From: Chinchilla lanigera
Lineage: Eukaryota; Chordata; Mammalia; Rodentia; Chinchillidae
Assembly: GCF_000276665.1 (NCBI RefSeq)
Contig: NW_004955474.1
Coordinates: 11,765,876-11,829,875, forward strand
Reading direction: 5' to 3'
Length of the DNA stretch: 64,000 nt
The position numbers were made by a program, and so were the translations under genes. Numbering within the stretch: the first letter of the stretch is position 1; each line of letters begins with the position of its first letter. Under the pieces are notes generated by a model. That model saw only the letters and a list, made by a program, of their open reading frames with translations. It was not told the DNA's origin and searched no databases. Below are positions 1 to 15,100 of the stretch, piece after piece.

Positions 1-90
1 TTTTTGGTTTTTCTCCGGTACCAGGAACCGAACTCACGACCTTGCGCTTGCCAGGCAGGCGCTTTGCCGCTGAGCTAAATCCCCAGCCCC
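1..90 (-). repeat. ID-like SINE (tRNA-Ala-derived)
   Basis: The reverse complement starts GGGGCTGGGGATTTAGCTCA, contains A and B box-like segments (TAGCTCAGCGG, GGTCGTGAGTTCG) and ends in an A-rich tail running off the window edge. It is nearly identical to the copies at 14293 and 62678. Confidence 0.9.
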
Positions 91-644
91 CAGCACTCTA
101 ATCTTTTAATCTGGTCTCCGAAAGGCTAACTGAGAACAGTTTCTGACTCACATAATCTATAGCCAGATCCAGGAAAGTGATTTGACTAGCTGATTAAGCC
201 TAAAATAAAAATGTACTTGAAAAATGTACTTGAAATAAAAACCATGATTTTCAAACGGAAGATAAGGAAACCTAACAATCACCTGTTAAAAAGGTTTTTA
301 TTTTGTGAAAGTATCCATCTCTCTGGAACACCTTTGAATTGTCAATACACGGGTATATCTATGAAAACAGACAGAGCCAGAACTAGGGAGACACAGAAAG
401 GCAGACACGGAAAGACACAGACAGCTGATATCTACCAATAGCAGGAAGTGGTAGATTCAGATTGCTAATTCACAAGTTCCTCTGTAGGCTTGTCAAAATC
501 CATTTTAAAATAAAATATTAAATCCTTAAATCTCAAATTTACATTCAATTAATATAATAAAGATCCATTTAATTACTTCTCTCTACATCCAGGTTCAGCA
601 AACTCTAGCTCCACACCTCAAATCTATCCCGCCTCCTGTTTTTG
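91..644. other. Intron sequence, nothing recognised
   Basis: AT-rich sequence with short chance ORFs. I saw no exon, RNA gene or repeat I could name. Confidence 0.5.
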
Positions 645-846
645 CAGGGTGAGGTATATGTATGTGTGGTACTGGGGAATGAGCCCATGCTAGGCAAGTG
701 CTCTATGACTAATTAGCATTCCCACCCTGTTCTTTTTTATTTTGAAGTTACTCTTATTTACGTAAGTCTTGCAGGTTGGCCTCAATTTTCCTGCCTCAGA
801 GCCTTCTGAGTTGCCAGGATTACAGGCATGAACCACCATATCCAGC
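645..846 (-). repeat. Composite SINE (ID-like + B1-like)
   Basis: The lower part carries the ID-like GTACTGGGGAATGAGCCCAT. The rest is the B1 antisense block CTCAGAGCCTTCTGAGTTGC..GGATTACAGGCATGAACCAC. The diverged B4-type arrangement indicates an old copy. It lies just beyond the A-rich 3' end of the LRRC6 retrocopy. Confidence 0.8.
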
Positions 847-867
847 ATTTGAACAGTTTGTTTATTT

Positions 868-2430
<1,563 letters not shown>

Positions 2431-2700
2431 ACTGGCACCGCAGGCTGCGCAGGGGGTAAGGGCGCGACCAGGATACGCAGGGCCATGAGGAGACACGGTG
2501 GTCCCAGGCTGGCAACAAGAGTCCCCCCGGACCAGCAAGAACCCGAGAGGGGACAAGCGGGGGAGGGTGGGGTTGCTTACTCCAGCCCATGGCACCTCTC
2601 CTATTTGCTGCTCCTCCCTGGAAGCCAGGCCCCAGGGACTCCCTGCACCCTCTCCGGCTATCCCTCTGCATGTCTGCTTCGGAACTGAACAGCTTCTGAG
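2431..2700. other. GC-rich block next to the LRRC6 retrocopy
   Basis: About 270 bp, clearly richer in G+C than the surroundings, abutting the 5' end of the LRRC6 retrocopy. It may be 5' UTR carried along by the retrocopy or older unique sequence. I see no splice-bounded exon or recognisable protein in it. Confidence 0.4.
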
Positions 2701-3107
2701 CTAACAGTGAATTCTGTATTTTTAAGTTGTAGAAAAAATAAAAGGAAGTCTATTATTTAGTAGATGCTAAACTCAAAATTATACAAAATTCAAATTTCAA
2801 TGTACAAAAAGTTTTATTCAAATACTACTACCTACTCACTTATGTACTATCATTTCTTGTTTTATAGACAGACTATAGAGCCCACAAAGCCTGAAATATT
2901 TACTTTAAGGCCATTACAGAAAATATTTGCTACTCACAGCCTACATAAATGTTCATTTACATATATATATTACTTAAAAAACTTAGATCAGTTCTAAGAG
3001 TTATAATGAAATTCACTCAGATATGCTTTCTCCTGTCGTGCAAAATTATAACTGAGTGTCTAAGAAGAAAAAAACAGACAAAAGAGGAAATTTTTAAAAT
3101 ATAATAC
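2701..3107. other. Intron sequence, nothing recognised
   Basis: AT-rich intron downstream of the last HERC3 exon in the window. No further HERC3 exon is visible here. Confidence 0.5.
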
Positions 3108-3197
3108 CTGCATCTGTAGCTCCGCATCCGTCTGTAACATTTTGGTCTTGGCTTGGGCATCAAAGATGAAAGGGTAGGAACAAAGCGTAACAGCATC
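3108..3197 (-). CDS. HERC3: HERC3 exon before the HECT domain (about residues 646-675)
   Basis: 90 bp, phase 0 at both ends. The acceptor is tgctag and the donor CAG|gtatta. It encodes [20 protein letters not shown] then [10 protein letters not shown], the conserved block just ahead of HECT in small HERCs. It is the last HERC3 exon in the window. Confidence 0.96.
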
Positions 3198-6100
3198 CTA
3201 GCATAAGACAAATCATTGGCAGTATTAGTGCATTCTACAAAGAGTACTGTTGGAAAAATACGTAAGTAAATTTAAAAATTATCACTTACCTGTATTATAG
3301 ATGGTCTAGCCTTCTGTATGAAGAAAAAGAAACAATCTTAGTTAAACTGCAAAACCTGAATTTTTAACCCCCAAAATAAAATATAAACAATAAAACAGAC
3401 TATCTGACTATTCAGCCATGAAGCTAGCACTACTTACATAGCTGATTATATTTTGATTTTGGAAAAGAATAGACAGTTTGATAGACACAGACTGAGGAGG
3501 TGAAAATAATTTTAAAAATTTTAAAGAAACTTTAAAGGCTATTTCACTAATGTCATAATTCACAGCATTAATAGAATTCTCTTTACAAGAAACCTCATTC
3601 AAAACAGAAGCCGAACAACCTGGACTTAATAGGTTAATGTTATTGGGGCAAAGTGGTTGAGTACCCCTTATCCAAAATGCCTAGGACCAAAAAATGTTTT
3701 GGATTTTTTTCAGATTTTGAAACATTTGCACATGTACCTAATGAAAAATCTTGGAGATGGGACCCAAATCTAGACAGGAAATTCACTTGTTTCATATATA
3801 CCTTCTCCACAGAATCTGAAGGGGATTTGGTACAAAACTTCAGGAATTTGGTGCAAAACTTCATGAACTTCATACCACAGGTAGAATTTCCCACCTGTGG
3901 CATCTTCTCAACACTGGAAGTTTCATATTTTGGAGCATTTGGATTTCAGATTTAGGATACTCAGCTTGTAATTAAAACTAATTTTATGTTTTAACATGCT
4001 GTGCACGCCTTCACACACATGTAGAAGGAACAAACTACACAGAAGGATGTCCAGTACACTGGCCCTGACTCAGCACTTAGGGCAGTAGCTACCAATGGAA
4101 AACACTCCATCAAGGCATGAACTGACAAACAAATTTCTGAAAGGAGAACTGGTAAACAAATACAACCAGGATGAAATACAGCTAACAGGTATGTTATGGT
4201 TTCATGTATGGTATAAGAAAAAAAGGAAATCTCTTCTGAAAATGTGTTTAAGTTATGTAATAAATATCATTAATAGAGGAAAAAAAAAATCAAACAGATC
4301 ATGGTCATCTATAACAATATTTCTCAAACAGAAAAACATGTATTTATTCTCAGAAATTTGAGAATACTCTATGGCTTTTAAAATAATCCTCTAAGCAAAA
4401 TGAAAACACAATCTGAACAAGCTCCTCAGAACAGCACATAACCACAAAATCTGCATTTATTGTGATGAATGCATTGGAGCCACATAAATACTTTAACTGT
4501 CAATGGGAAATGAGGAAAGAGAAAAGCAGCCTCGCCAGGTAAAGCACAATTTTACCAAGGAAAAGGCCAACGCAGTCCCCGCTCGTTGCAAGAATGGGGT
4601 TGAGCAGTAGAGGAAAGGAAGAGAGCCGAGTCATCCAGGGAGAGAAGCAGGGGAGCATGGAACTTAAGAGCTCTGCGCTGACAGCTGGAGGTACACACTC
4701 ACTCCGCAAATGGGACTTAGTTTCAGAACACAGGTTTGCTCATCACATTAAGCTGGTTAAGCTAAGATGCATTTTATTGATTTTGCTCATGTTTTACTTG
4801 TAGATTTCACTTGGTTTTATAATTAAATACTATGAATATAAAATATATACTTCCTTTAGTGTTTATGCATATTTAAATGAAATTTAAAGGCAATTTTAAT
4901 TAAAATCCACCCTGTTCGTCCTTTAGAACTAGATTCCTTTAGGGATTTGGCAACATTTCTCCAGACTGAGAAACAATATTTAGAGAGACAGTTCTAGTCT
5001 AGGGAGACCAGAAATCACGCACATGTAATCCAAGCCAATCTGACTCATTCCCATGCCTGCAAACCTAATTAGTGTGAGTTTAAGAATGAAATTGCTTCAG
5101 AACAATTACCACACTGTATCACAGCACTATGCAAAGTTCAGTTTTCTGCTAGTCTCATGCCTCCATACCTAACCACTTTAAGAATCTAAATACCTCCAAA
5201 GTTAAGTTTTCTTCTGGTCTACACACCCACAAAAGATAAGACCACCCTCAGAAAGTGAGCAGCAAACTGGGATGGGGGTGGCAAGACTTTAAAGTAGAAG
5301 CCTGAGCATAAAGGAGCAGGCCAGTAAGAAAGCACATTGGGCTGTTAAGAAAATCAGAAAGCTGTTGTAGTCCTTGAGATAAGACAGTGGGATGTGGGGG
5401 CAAAAAGGATGAGACAGGCAGAAACCAAGATGGAGACTGATCTGACCAAGAACTGGCTGTAGACCTCCAAACACATCTGCATGTAAACTCTACCCAGTGC
5501 AGAAGACCTCACCCCTTCCTATTAAAAATAATTGAGTAACAACATTCCACTGACACTCCATAAGAATGAAACAAGCTGGCTTTACTGGCTTTTCCCTGGT
5601 GCTGTTTGTTCTATAGAGTAGCCAGCTCTGCCCTCCTGAGCTATTCTGCCCATGGAGCCAGCCTGGTGTGTGTGTGTGTGTTTGTGTGTGTGTATGTGTG
5701 TGTGTGTGTGTGTGTGTAATATCCCCAGCCCTTTTCATATTTTGAGACAGGGTCTCCCTAAGTCACTAATGTGCCTGGGATGGACTAGCACTAGCAATGT
5801 TCCTGCCTCGGTCTCCTAGAGTGCTAGCATTACAGACGTGCGCCACCACGCCCAGCCCTGCTCTGCTTAACTAACCCACTCTGCTTACAGGGTAATCTGC
5901 TCTACTTTTCTACAATGCACTTTGACTTTGATTTAACCATAACTAGTCTGTGCATACTTCCCACCTGACCAGAGGCAAGTAACTACCCATTCGAGCTGGT
6001 AACGCTAGTACCAATATTAGAATGTTTCCATTTCCTCATAGACTTGTTTAAGCATATTTGTTCACTCACAAGGGAAAAGAAAGCTTTTGAATATGTGTTG

Positions 6101-9100
6101 ATACACAAAGCAAGGAAACGGCCTGAACACCTAGAATGTAAAACCTGATGTGGGAAAAGTGACAATAAAATTCGCTAAGGCCTGGACATGCCCACATACA
6201 TATTCCTTAAACAACAAAGCATTTAAATTGTTTTTCTAGAACCCACTCAAAGATGGCTTGAAACCAGCTCTTCAAGAATGGACATGCACAGAAGCAGCTG
6301 ACTTGTCCAGCCAATGACATCTGGCACCACAAGCTCAAAGTCCCCCGGGCCAAACAATCCCCTCAGAAAAGAAACAACACGGGACCTGTAAAGATGTGAA
6401 AGAGACCCGACCAGCTGCACAAAGGAGCCCTAAAACTTCCCTTTCTCCACACGCAATTAACAAGCAGCTTCTCCCCTTCTCCCTTCCTATAGATTCCCGC
6501 TGTATCAGTGACCTGGGAAGATCTGAGCTCACAGCTCCTGTGTCTCTGAGAACAACAAAATTCACTTTGTTGCGTCTATGAACATCAGCCAGTGAGCCCT
6601 TGCTGGGTATCAAGAATGGTGACTACAAAAACAGTGGTGGCCTGACAGTACCCTGGTACTCAGCCTTCTAAAGTAGCTGTGTTCTTGATGGTGTAATCCA
6701 ACTCTTCAGCCAACAGCACGAGCTTCCTCTGCATCTCCAGGCTCTTCACTCCCCTTTGGCATCCACCTTCTGTGGCTTCTTCTCCCCTCAACTGACCTTC
6801 CACACACAGCAAGGGAAAGAGCCCCGGGTCACCACCCTCTGGTTGGGTGGTTTGTATGGAAAGAAACCTCAACGGCCTTGGTTAGGAGCCAGAGCAAAGG
6901 CCAGGGACACTTTTCCCAGAGTTGCTGGTCTGGAGACCCCATGGGAGCCACCAAGGCAGATGGAAGATAATGAAGCCTGAAAAAAACCAAGGTGCCGGCC
7001 CTTAGCAAGGCAAAAGAGGGCTGAGGATTCAAAGAAGGTACAGAATTACATACATCTATAAAATCTGTTTGGTATGGGTTTGTTTTTTTCAGTGTTAGGG
7101 ATTAAACCCAGGGATGCTCCACCACTGAGTTATGTCCACAGCCCTTTTTCCTTTTTGAGACAGGGTCTTGCTAAATTTCCTAAGCTGACCTCAAACATCA
7201 GATTCTCCTGCCTCAGCTTCCCAAGTAGCTAAGGTTATAAGTGTATGCCACCATGCCTGCCTTATAAATTTTTATAAATCTATGAGTTTTATATTTGAAG
7301 TATAATAATTTTGTTGATTTTTATTTTGTATGTTGAATGTTTTAGACGCTGCTTCTAACACTGGCGTTCCTGTATCATGAGTAATAAGTTTCAGTAATTT
7401 TTCTGCCTCTACTGCTACTTCTAATCTAGAAAGATGCATACAGACTGATCAGGAAAGTGTGCACCTCTTGACAGGCTATGTATGATGTGATAGCCATTCC
7501 CCCAAAATGGGTCAAACTTAAACCTAACAAAGTATTGATGAGTCCTACTTCAAGGGTGCTTGACTCAAAGAGGGCTGCACTGTGACCTAAATCCACCACT
7601 GAAAGTATATACAATGAATTATATAAAATGAATTGTATAAAACCAAAGAACTAGAGATATCTTTTTTTAAAAATGCCAATTAAACATTTCCTAAGTAGGG
7701 CTGTGGCAGGCAGGAGACATTTGCACAAACAGCTGCCATGCTGGGAGGAAACGCAGCCACCTCTGCTTAGGTCTGCACTGTCCCAGACCTGCAAGGCACC
7801 GGCCCTCCAAGTAGGGGCTGCTGCACACTGGGTCTCCCCCAACCCACGCAGAGGGAGGGCAAGCTTGCTCTCTAGTGGTTAGTGCCACTGGATTTCTGCG
7901 CATGACTGCCTGCCGCCCTGTGCTGCCCACTATGGGAGCCTGTAAAGACGAGCACTCTGCGTGCTGCTTGATTTTCACCCACAGATGATGGCAAATTACC
8001 AACTAAAATAAACTACTAATGGTTATTCTTAAAACAAGCAGAACTCAGGCATTTTGCAGTGTTCCCTCTGCACACGTGTGCCATCCCTCTGTAATTTCTT
8101 TCTCACTGCAGCCTCTGCACTGAACCAAACAGCACAGGCAGACCATTTCCAGGCACTGCCTCCAGGCCCAGTAACTCACTCAGGAGTAGGACATACATTA
8201 GACGCTGCAGAACTGCTGAGTGAAAAATGGTTACTGTGGGCTCACTACACCTCATGTACTCGGCTAACGACCCTTCCACGCGTTCTCCCATGTAACCCAC
8301 AGAGCACTGTTGCAGTTCGAGTTCACATGCAGTCGGCAGGCCTACAGAAGTCAGGGAATGCATCTGAGACAGAGCCAGCGGACACGAGTAGAGGGTTATA
8401 CCCACCCTTTCTACCTGAAGCACATGCTCTGTATGAGACCCTACAAAGCCTCAGCTGTAGCCAGCTTAAAAAACAATCAACACAAAAAAACTACCAGCAT
8501 TTTTATTTTCAAGTAGTTACAATAATGAAGTATATATGGAATGATGGTAGCATTTTAAGCACAAACCCAAGATATCAAGAAATTTGAACTTCAATCTCTA
8601 ATTGTACCATACCCAATACAATAAGAAAAATTCCACAGAAATCACAAAAGGATATACAGTAATTTTCTACACAGCTTATCCAATGTTAAGAGGAAAGAAT
8701 TAAAGCAAGAAGGTAAATTTGCTCACCAAGTACCTCCATTTGGGGACCAGAATCACCTACATTAAATCTAGATTTTAACACAAGCAACTTGTCTGAGTCA
8801 AAAAGAAATTTTAGCAAACTACTATTTTCAGGATTAAGTTAAAAAAACAAATAGAAGAACTGGCTTTTATACCTAACTTCATAGAAAGCTTGTATAAATT
8901 CTCTGAGACTCCATTTCCTAACCTAGAAATAAAACAGTTGATTTATGTAATTCATGGGGTTACTTCATCACTTAACATTTTATCATTCAAAGAAAAGTGT
9001 TCACAAATTGATAAAACTAGAAAGCTTATCTTTTTATAATTTCTAAATTCAGTGATAGCCAACTTCATTGCTAGCTCATCTGTAAAACTCTCCATACCAT

Positions 9101-12100
9101 CCCAGTAAGAACACCTTATTTTTCGTGCAAACTATTTTGTTTCTTCAGAGTAATCACAAAATCTTATTAAAAATATAACACTGTGCCAATTTAAAATGTT
9201 TCTACAGAAAAGGATACAACTTTGCATGTAGTACCCATCATCTATTACCAGACAAAGAGCACGACCTTGCCTGTTTAGGTAAATAAGCCTATTTAAATGT
9301 CTTACTTTTAGAGATCACTGTTGACCTCCAAAAAACCTGCAGAGAAAAACATTACCCTATTACTGGCGATGAATCTGCTAAACTGGCAAACGGCTCATCT
9401 CAGATGTATCTTCTGCACATGGCTTCACTAACTACAATAACCAAATTACTCTGCTTTCCAACACAACTCAAATTTACACAAATGCCACATAAAAGACAGG
9501 TATATATATATATATAGAAAGCCAGTCTGCAATCAAACTGAGCAGTTCCCGCTGCCCCAGGAGTGCCAGGCAAGAGTCCACAGTCCCTTGGACAGTATAC
9601 CTAACATTTGGTGAAATCTGGACCGGGGATGTGTAACGTTTTCCTATCAACAGTTCTAAAATCAGAGGTGGCCTACAGGGCTGGGCAGCTGACATGAGAC
9701 GACTAAAGTAGGTCTGCTGTGAGAAGACAATAACTAGCAAACGGTTCTTTCTTCCACGTCAGGAATGTATTGCTCTGTGGGGCAACTGTGGCCACGTCAA
9801 GCCGCGACTGAACAGCCACTACTGCACTCCAGCCAGCTGACGCCATCTGGGAAGACAATTTGTGTTGCCAGATTTTCCAAATTTCAAGAAAAGCCTGAAA
9901 TTCATATTTTCATGTGTTATTTTTTTTTAATTTGGTAAAATGGAAATAACACAAAAATTACCACCTTCACCATTTTAAATGTATATTTTTAATAGAAGTA
10001 TACTCACATTGTTGCACAAAGGCTATTTAGTAATTTTTCTCTTGAAAACTACAACTTTATACCATTAAATAACAATTACCATTTACCCCTCCTAACCATT
10101 ATTCTAACTTTCAATTTCTATGAATTTGACTCCTTTAGACATACTCATTTTTGCTTGTTTTTTTTTTTTTGTAGTGCTAAGGGCCGAGTGCAGGACCCTG
10201 GGCCTTGCACAAGCTAAGTACACACTTACACTGTTACATCCTGACCAAAGACACCTGGATTTTTTTTAATGTTGCCAACTAAAAAATCTGTAACAATCTA
10301 GGTGACTACTTACTTATGACTCCTTATGACATTTATGATTGCCTAAAGTATTTCCAAGTTTTAACACTGGAAAAGCCAGCTGGGTGGAAGAAAGGTGTGA
10401 CACTAACACTGAAGTCTAAGACACATTGTACAGCTCAGATGTGCTTTTCTTCTCCTGATTTGTACTTTGAAGAGAAGACTAAATCTGTAAGATATGCTTT
10501 ACAGAAATCCTTACCATCCCTGCTTGATGCAAGAACCACATGAGGTAGTCTTCCTGAATGTCCACGAGACTAGAGATCTCAGGAATGTAAAACGTATCAT
10601 ATTCCACATGCTTCACTTTAATATTTACCTGATAAAAGGCAAAATACAAATAACTAAACACAGAGACTGGAAAAATGGCTTCCCAGAGAACAATATCTCA
10701 GTAGGACATTTTACCCTACCATCTACTCACCCCTCTCCCCACTAGCTCCTTCTATGCTCACCTTATATAACTTCTCCAAGAGCTTGAGAGCTGCTGTTAT
10801 ATAATTGTTAAACAGTACAGGAATTAAGAATGTCTTTCTTCCCCTCAGCAGATAAAGAACTGCACCTTTATAGAGGTTTACCAGCTTCATGAAATATTTG
10901 GGGCATACCTGACACCACCAGTTATCTTAAGAAAGAAAGAAAAGATATATTTCAACATATAATCTTAAGCAAGTATGTATGCTTCTGCTTGCTAGCTAAA
11001 AACTTCTAAGGCCAGAAGGTAAACATTAGTCTAAAATACAGCTTCCCCAAAGTGACTTTAAAAAGAATCCATTAAAATATGTCTGTATAAATGTCTGAGC
11101 AGTTACACAAGATTCCCTGGGGATGTTTTGTTTTGTTTCGTTTTGTTTTGTTTGGGTAAAAGCACCTGAATTTTTTCAAATTCATCTGGAAGGCTAATCT
11201 AAAAGTTAATTCCAAGGCTGCATGAGGACAACATACACATATTTTGGGAATGAGGGGTATCCACTGGATTGCTCCAAACAGTGCTCACATCTTCTAGTTA
11301 CTTCAGCACGGCTCTCAGCCACGACTTACATTTTGCGCCAAGGATGCGCAAGACAACAGGCCCTACAAGTGGCACCAACATGGAAACCACTTCTTTCCTT
11401 TAAGAGGCATAATTACTTGAAAGACGTACCTATTACTTTTATTTTTCTCCAAACAATGTTTCTCCTAACCAGACAAGCAGATTATACCACTGATTTCTCC
11501 TTTGTCAGAAATAAATGCAGCCACACTGAAACTGTTAACCAATGAAATAATATGACACCTGAGCTTTCCTTTAAAATATTTCATCAAAAAAGCAGCAGGG
11601 GAGGATGAAAGAAAGAAGACGAAACACTGACAGCTGTAATATCTGCTGGATAACCTACTGTACTCTCTTGGGTTCTTCTTTTAAATTTCAATACTTGTAA
11701 GTTAAAAATAAGTTTAGTATAAACACTTTTGTGTGTCATCAGACCTAGAAAAATAAACTTTAAAATCCCAAAGCTCAAATCAGGTACTATTTTTTCAGAT
11801 TGTCATCTATCTCACAATTGTTAGAACAGCGAAGAGAATGTGGCCCAAATGGCTTCTGAGCTTTGAAAAACTAATTACTAATGTATTACTAATGCTTTTA
11901 TTATTACTCCTGCTTTTGTGTTTTGTGCAAAATAGAAATGCCAGAAATAGGTCTCCAGTCAAGGGAAGACCATGCTCAAGTAACAGCTCAGTTCTTCTGA
12001 GCACAGAAGTTACTGAGTTGCAGCAAACACCTAAAAAAAAAAATTACCGGGGGTGGGGTGGGGTGTTTAAAAATAAAAAGCCAGGTGACAGACTTCCTGC

Positions 12101-15100
12101 ACCTGATTGATAAAAACACCTCGGGTGCTACTCCAAAAGAGACACTTGCCAATTCCCAGAGGAGCAGAAGGCTCTTATCTCAGCAAAGTGTCCACAGCCT
12201 GCAAAAATCAGTGTGGATTCAACTGTTCTAAAAAAGAGAAAACAAACATTGGTAAATCCCAACTGGGTCATTTTCTGTCTCTCCTTTCCTGGAGACCTCA
12301 GTTTCACCAAAAGCATTCAGTTCACTCCTGCCCCTAAGTAGATATTGATGAAAGGGAGCCAGGTGGGCACTAACTCTTAAGGCATTATCAACTCTGAGCA
12401 AATGTGGAAGGGAAGAAAATCCATTGAGTGATCTGACTGTGATATTTCAAAATCAAGATTAGTCTTGCATGAATTATTTCAAATAACCTAACTAGTGCTT
12501 CAATTTGCTCAAATTACTAATAGGATTGCTAGAAATTAACAGTTAAGTTGAAATGTTAACATTTTTATCAGCAACAAATAGATGTAGGATCTGAATCCAC
12601 TGAGAGACAGGGGTCACACCAACAAAATAAATAAGCACAAATATACTTCAATAACTTTAGCACATTCACCTAATACTTTACTAGGGTTTGTATCCAGCCG
12701 CAGAATGGCCATGGCCAAGGGGATAGTCAGGGTTATGTAATACTTGGAATCCTGGAGCAGGGGAAACTCGGGTAGTATTAAATAGATTCTCATTGCTTCA
12801 ACATCTGGTGGTGAACTTGACAACTGTGGAATCAGGCAACTTTCAAAGCTGTTTAAGATCTGTATGAAAGAAAAGAGTAATGAGAAATTCAAACATGCCT
12901 GAGATCTGGTTAATCTATCTCTAAATTCATAAACTATTTGACAGACTCACTCTAATTCCTTCGTTATGCACTGATCACCTACTATGACCAAGGCACTGGT
13001 CAAGGCTGTCAGAACAGATCAGAAGAAAACCCGAAAGTCCTACCCCTACAGACCTTATATTGTTCATAAAGATTAAACCAAAGAGAATGCTAAATGAGGT
13101 TAAATTCCCAAAATGAATTACTAAACTAAACATTGTACAAGACTTACCTTTTCACCTTTGTTCTCTTAAAAGTTGCATTTTTCCTATGTATCACAAACAT
13201 ATACTAGTACAAAATTGAGGTTGGGGGGGCAGAGCTATTCAATGTAGAAATGCATCTCTAAAAATGCACTTGGTAAATGTAAAGAACATACCTGTTCTAG
13301 AATCATGGAGTGCTGAGAGTTCATTAACTTCTCAAATAACACCCGTGTTGAGTTCAGGTCAATCCCAGGGATTTTGGGACTTGTTTTAAAATGTTCATCA
13401 ATTCTAAACAAACAAAACAGCGATGAAGAAAAGGAAAACAAAGCAAGTAGTAGAAGAGAAACTATAAATAAACAAAATCTGTCTACGCTGGTCAGTTTTA
13501 AATTTGACCTGGGAGACAAGATCTACAAGAAGCCCTATGGAATAAACCTCCCGGGCATCCCTTTTTTAAAAGATAACTTTAAATTTTGAAATTTTTCAAC
13601 CTTTGTACTTTTCAAAGATTTTTAATTTTAAATTCTTGAAGTTTACAAGTCAGTGTTATTTCCCTGATTTACTGTTGTGGATTTCTGTGTTTTGCCTTTC
13701 TCTGCAACTGTACTCATATGCTGTGATGCTATGCAGATGCTATGGTTAGATGAAAAAAAAAAAAAATCACCTGTGCAAACTAGCCAATTCACCAGCAAAT
13801 GGCAAACAGAACCTCTCCACGTAAGTCCCCCTTAACAAAGTACTTAAAATAAAAATCAGATCTACAACAACTGCAAATATCTCTTAGTTAACACGAGATA
13901 CAATTACATTCACCCAAGGTCTTATTTCACAGCAACTGTTGTTAACTTCCTAACAACTAAGTCATTTCTCCAACTTTAAATATTCTTAGCCTTTCAGAGA
14001 CTTAGAGAAACTCTTAAACTCTCTCTTGAATGCACCACACCTATTACCTTACAAAAGAGCTGTCTACTTGCAAAATATGCTTCTGAGTAAACAGACATAT
14101 TCAAATAGTTTTAACACTCTGACAACGATGTTACAATTTAGAAAAATACAGGTAGAATTTCTAACATGTAGAAAAATAATGATTATATGTACTGGAACAC
14201 AAATGGTCAAATCAAGAGCAGATGCTGTTCTGTGTTGTGTCTTCTGTTGTTGTTGCTGTCCTAAAAATAAATGTATCCAAAATATTACTTCTGGGGGCTG
14301 GGGATTTAGCTCAGCGGCAAAAGCGCCTGCCTGGCAAGCGCAAGGTCGTGAGTTCGGTTCCCGGTACCGGAGAAAAACCAAAAAAANNNNNNNNNNNNNN
14401 NNNNNNNNNNNNNNNNNNNNNNNNNNNNNNNNNNNNNNNNNNNNNNNNNNNNNNNNNNNNNNNNNNNNNNNNNNNNNNNNNNNNNNCTGTCTCAAAAAAA
14501 AAAAAAAAAAAAAAAAAAATATATTACTTCTGCTGCCCACTTATAACTTTCCATATACTTAGATGTACTTTACACCATGGATTTTTTAAAAAAATTATTT
14601 TCTGTACATATACATTGGTTTGTGAAATTGGTCTTCATTTTGGTTGGTTTCCTGTGATGTAGTGTGTACATAACAAGCAGGCTTCCTGCAATCGCACAAC
14701 TGTCAGTGAAGGGGGGAGGGGCGCGCGTGGTGGTGCACAACTGTAATCCCACAGCTCTGGGAGGCTGAAGCAGGAGGAACATAATTCCGAGCCCAGTTTG
14801 GGTAACTTAATGCCTTAGCAAGACCCTATTTCAAAATTTAAAGAATTTTAAAAGGTCTGGGAGGTAACTCAGTGTAAAGGACCAAAACCAAAACCAAAAA
14901 ATAACAATAACCAAAAATTTAAAAAAATCTTTACCTACAACTGCCTGGAATTCATGGTAATAAGGACATGGTAATAAGACATAACAAGTCTGGCCAAGAG
15001 CCATTCCCAACCTACATAAAAGATGTTTATAAAAGGATCCCTTTAGAAGAGAGTTTCTTAACCTTGCTGTTAACTTGTGGGGGCAGACAATTTTATGCTG

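Noticed and set aside
8054..8587. 178-codon open frame in the long HERC3 intron
   Set aside because: No recognisable protein, no splice-like or promoter-like borders, and overlapping frames of similar length on the other strand. Chance ORF in comparatively GC-rich intron.
14026..14662. Long open frames crossing 14387-14486
   Set aside because: They run through 100 N, so the length is an artefact of the gap.
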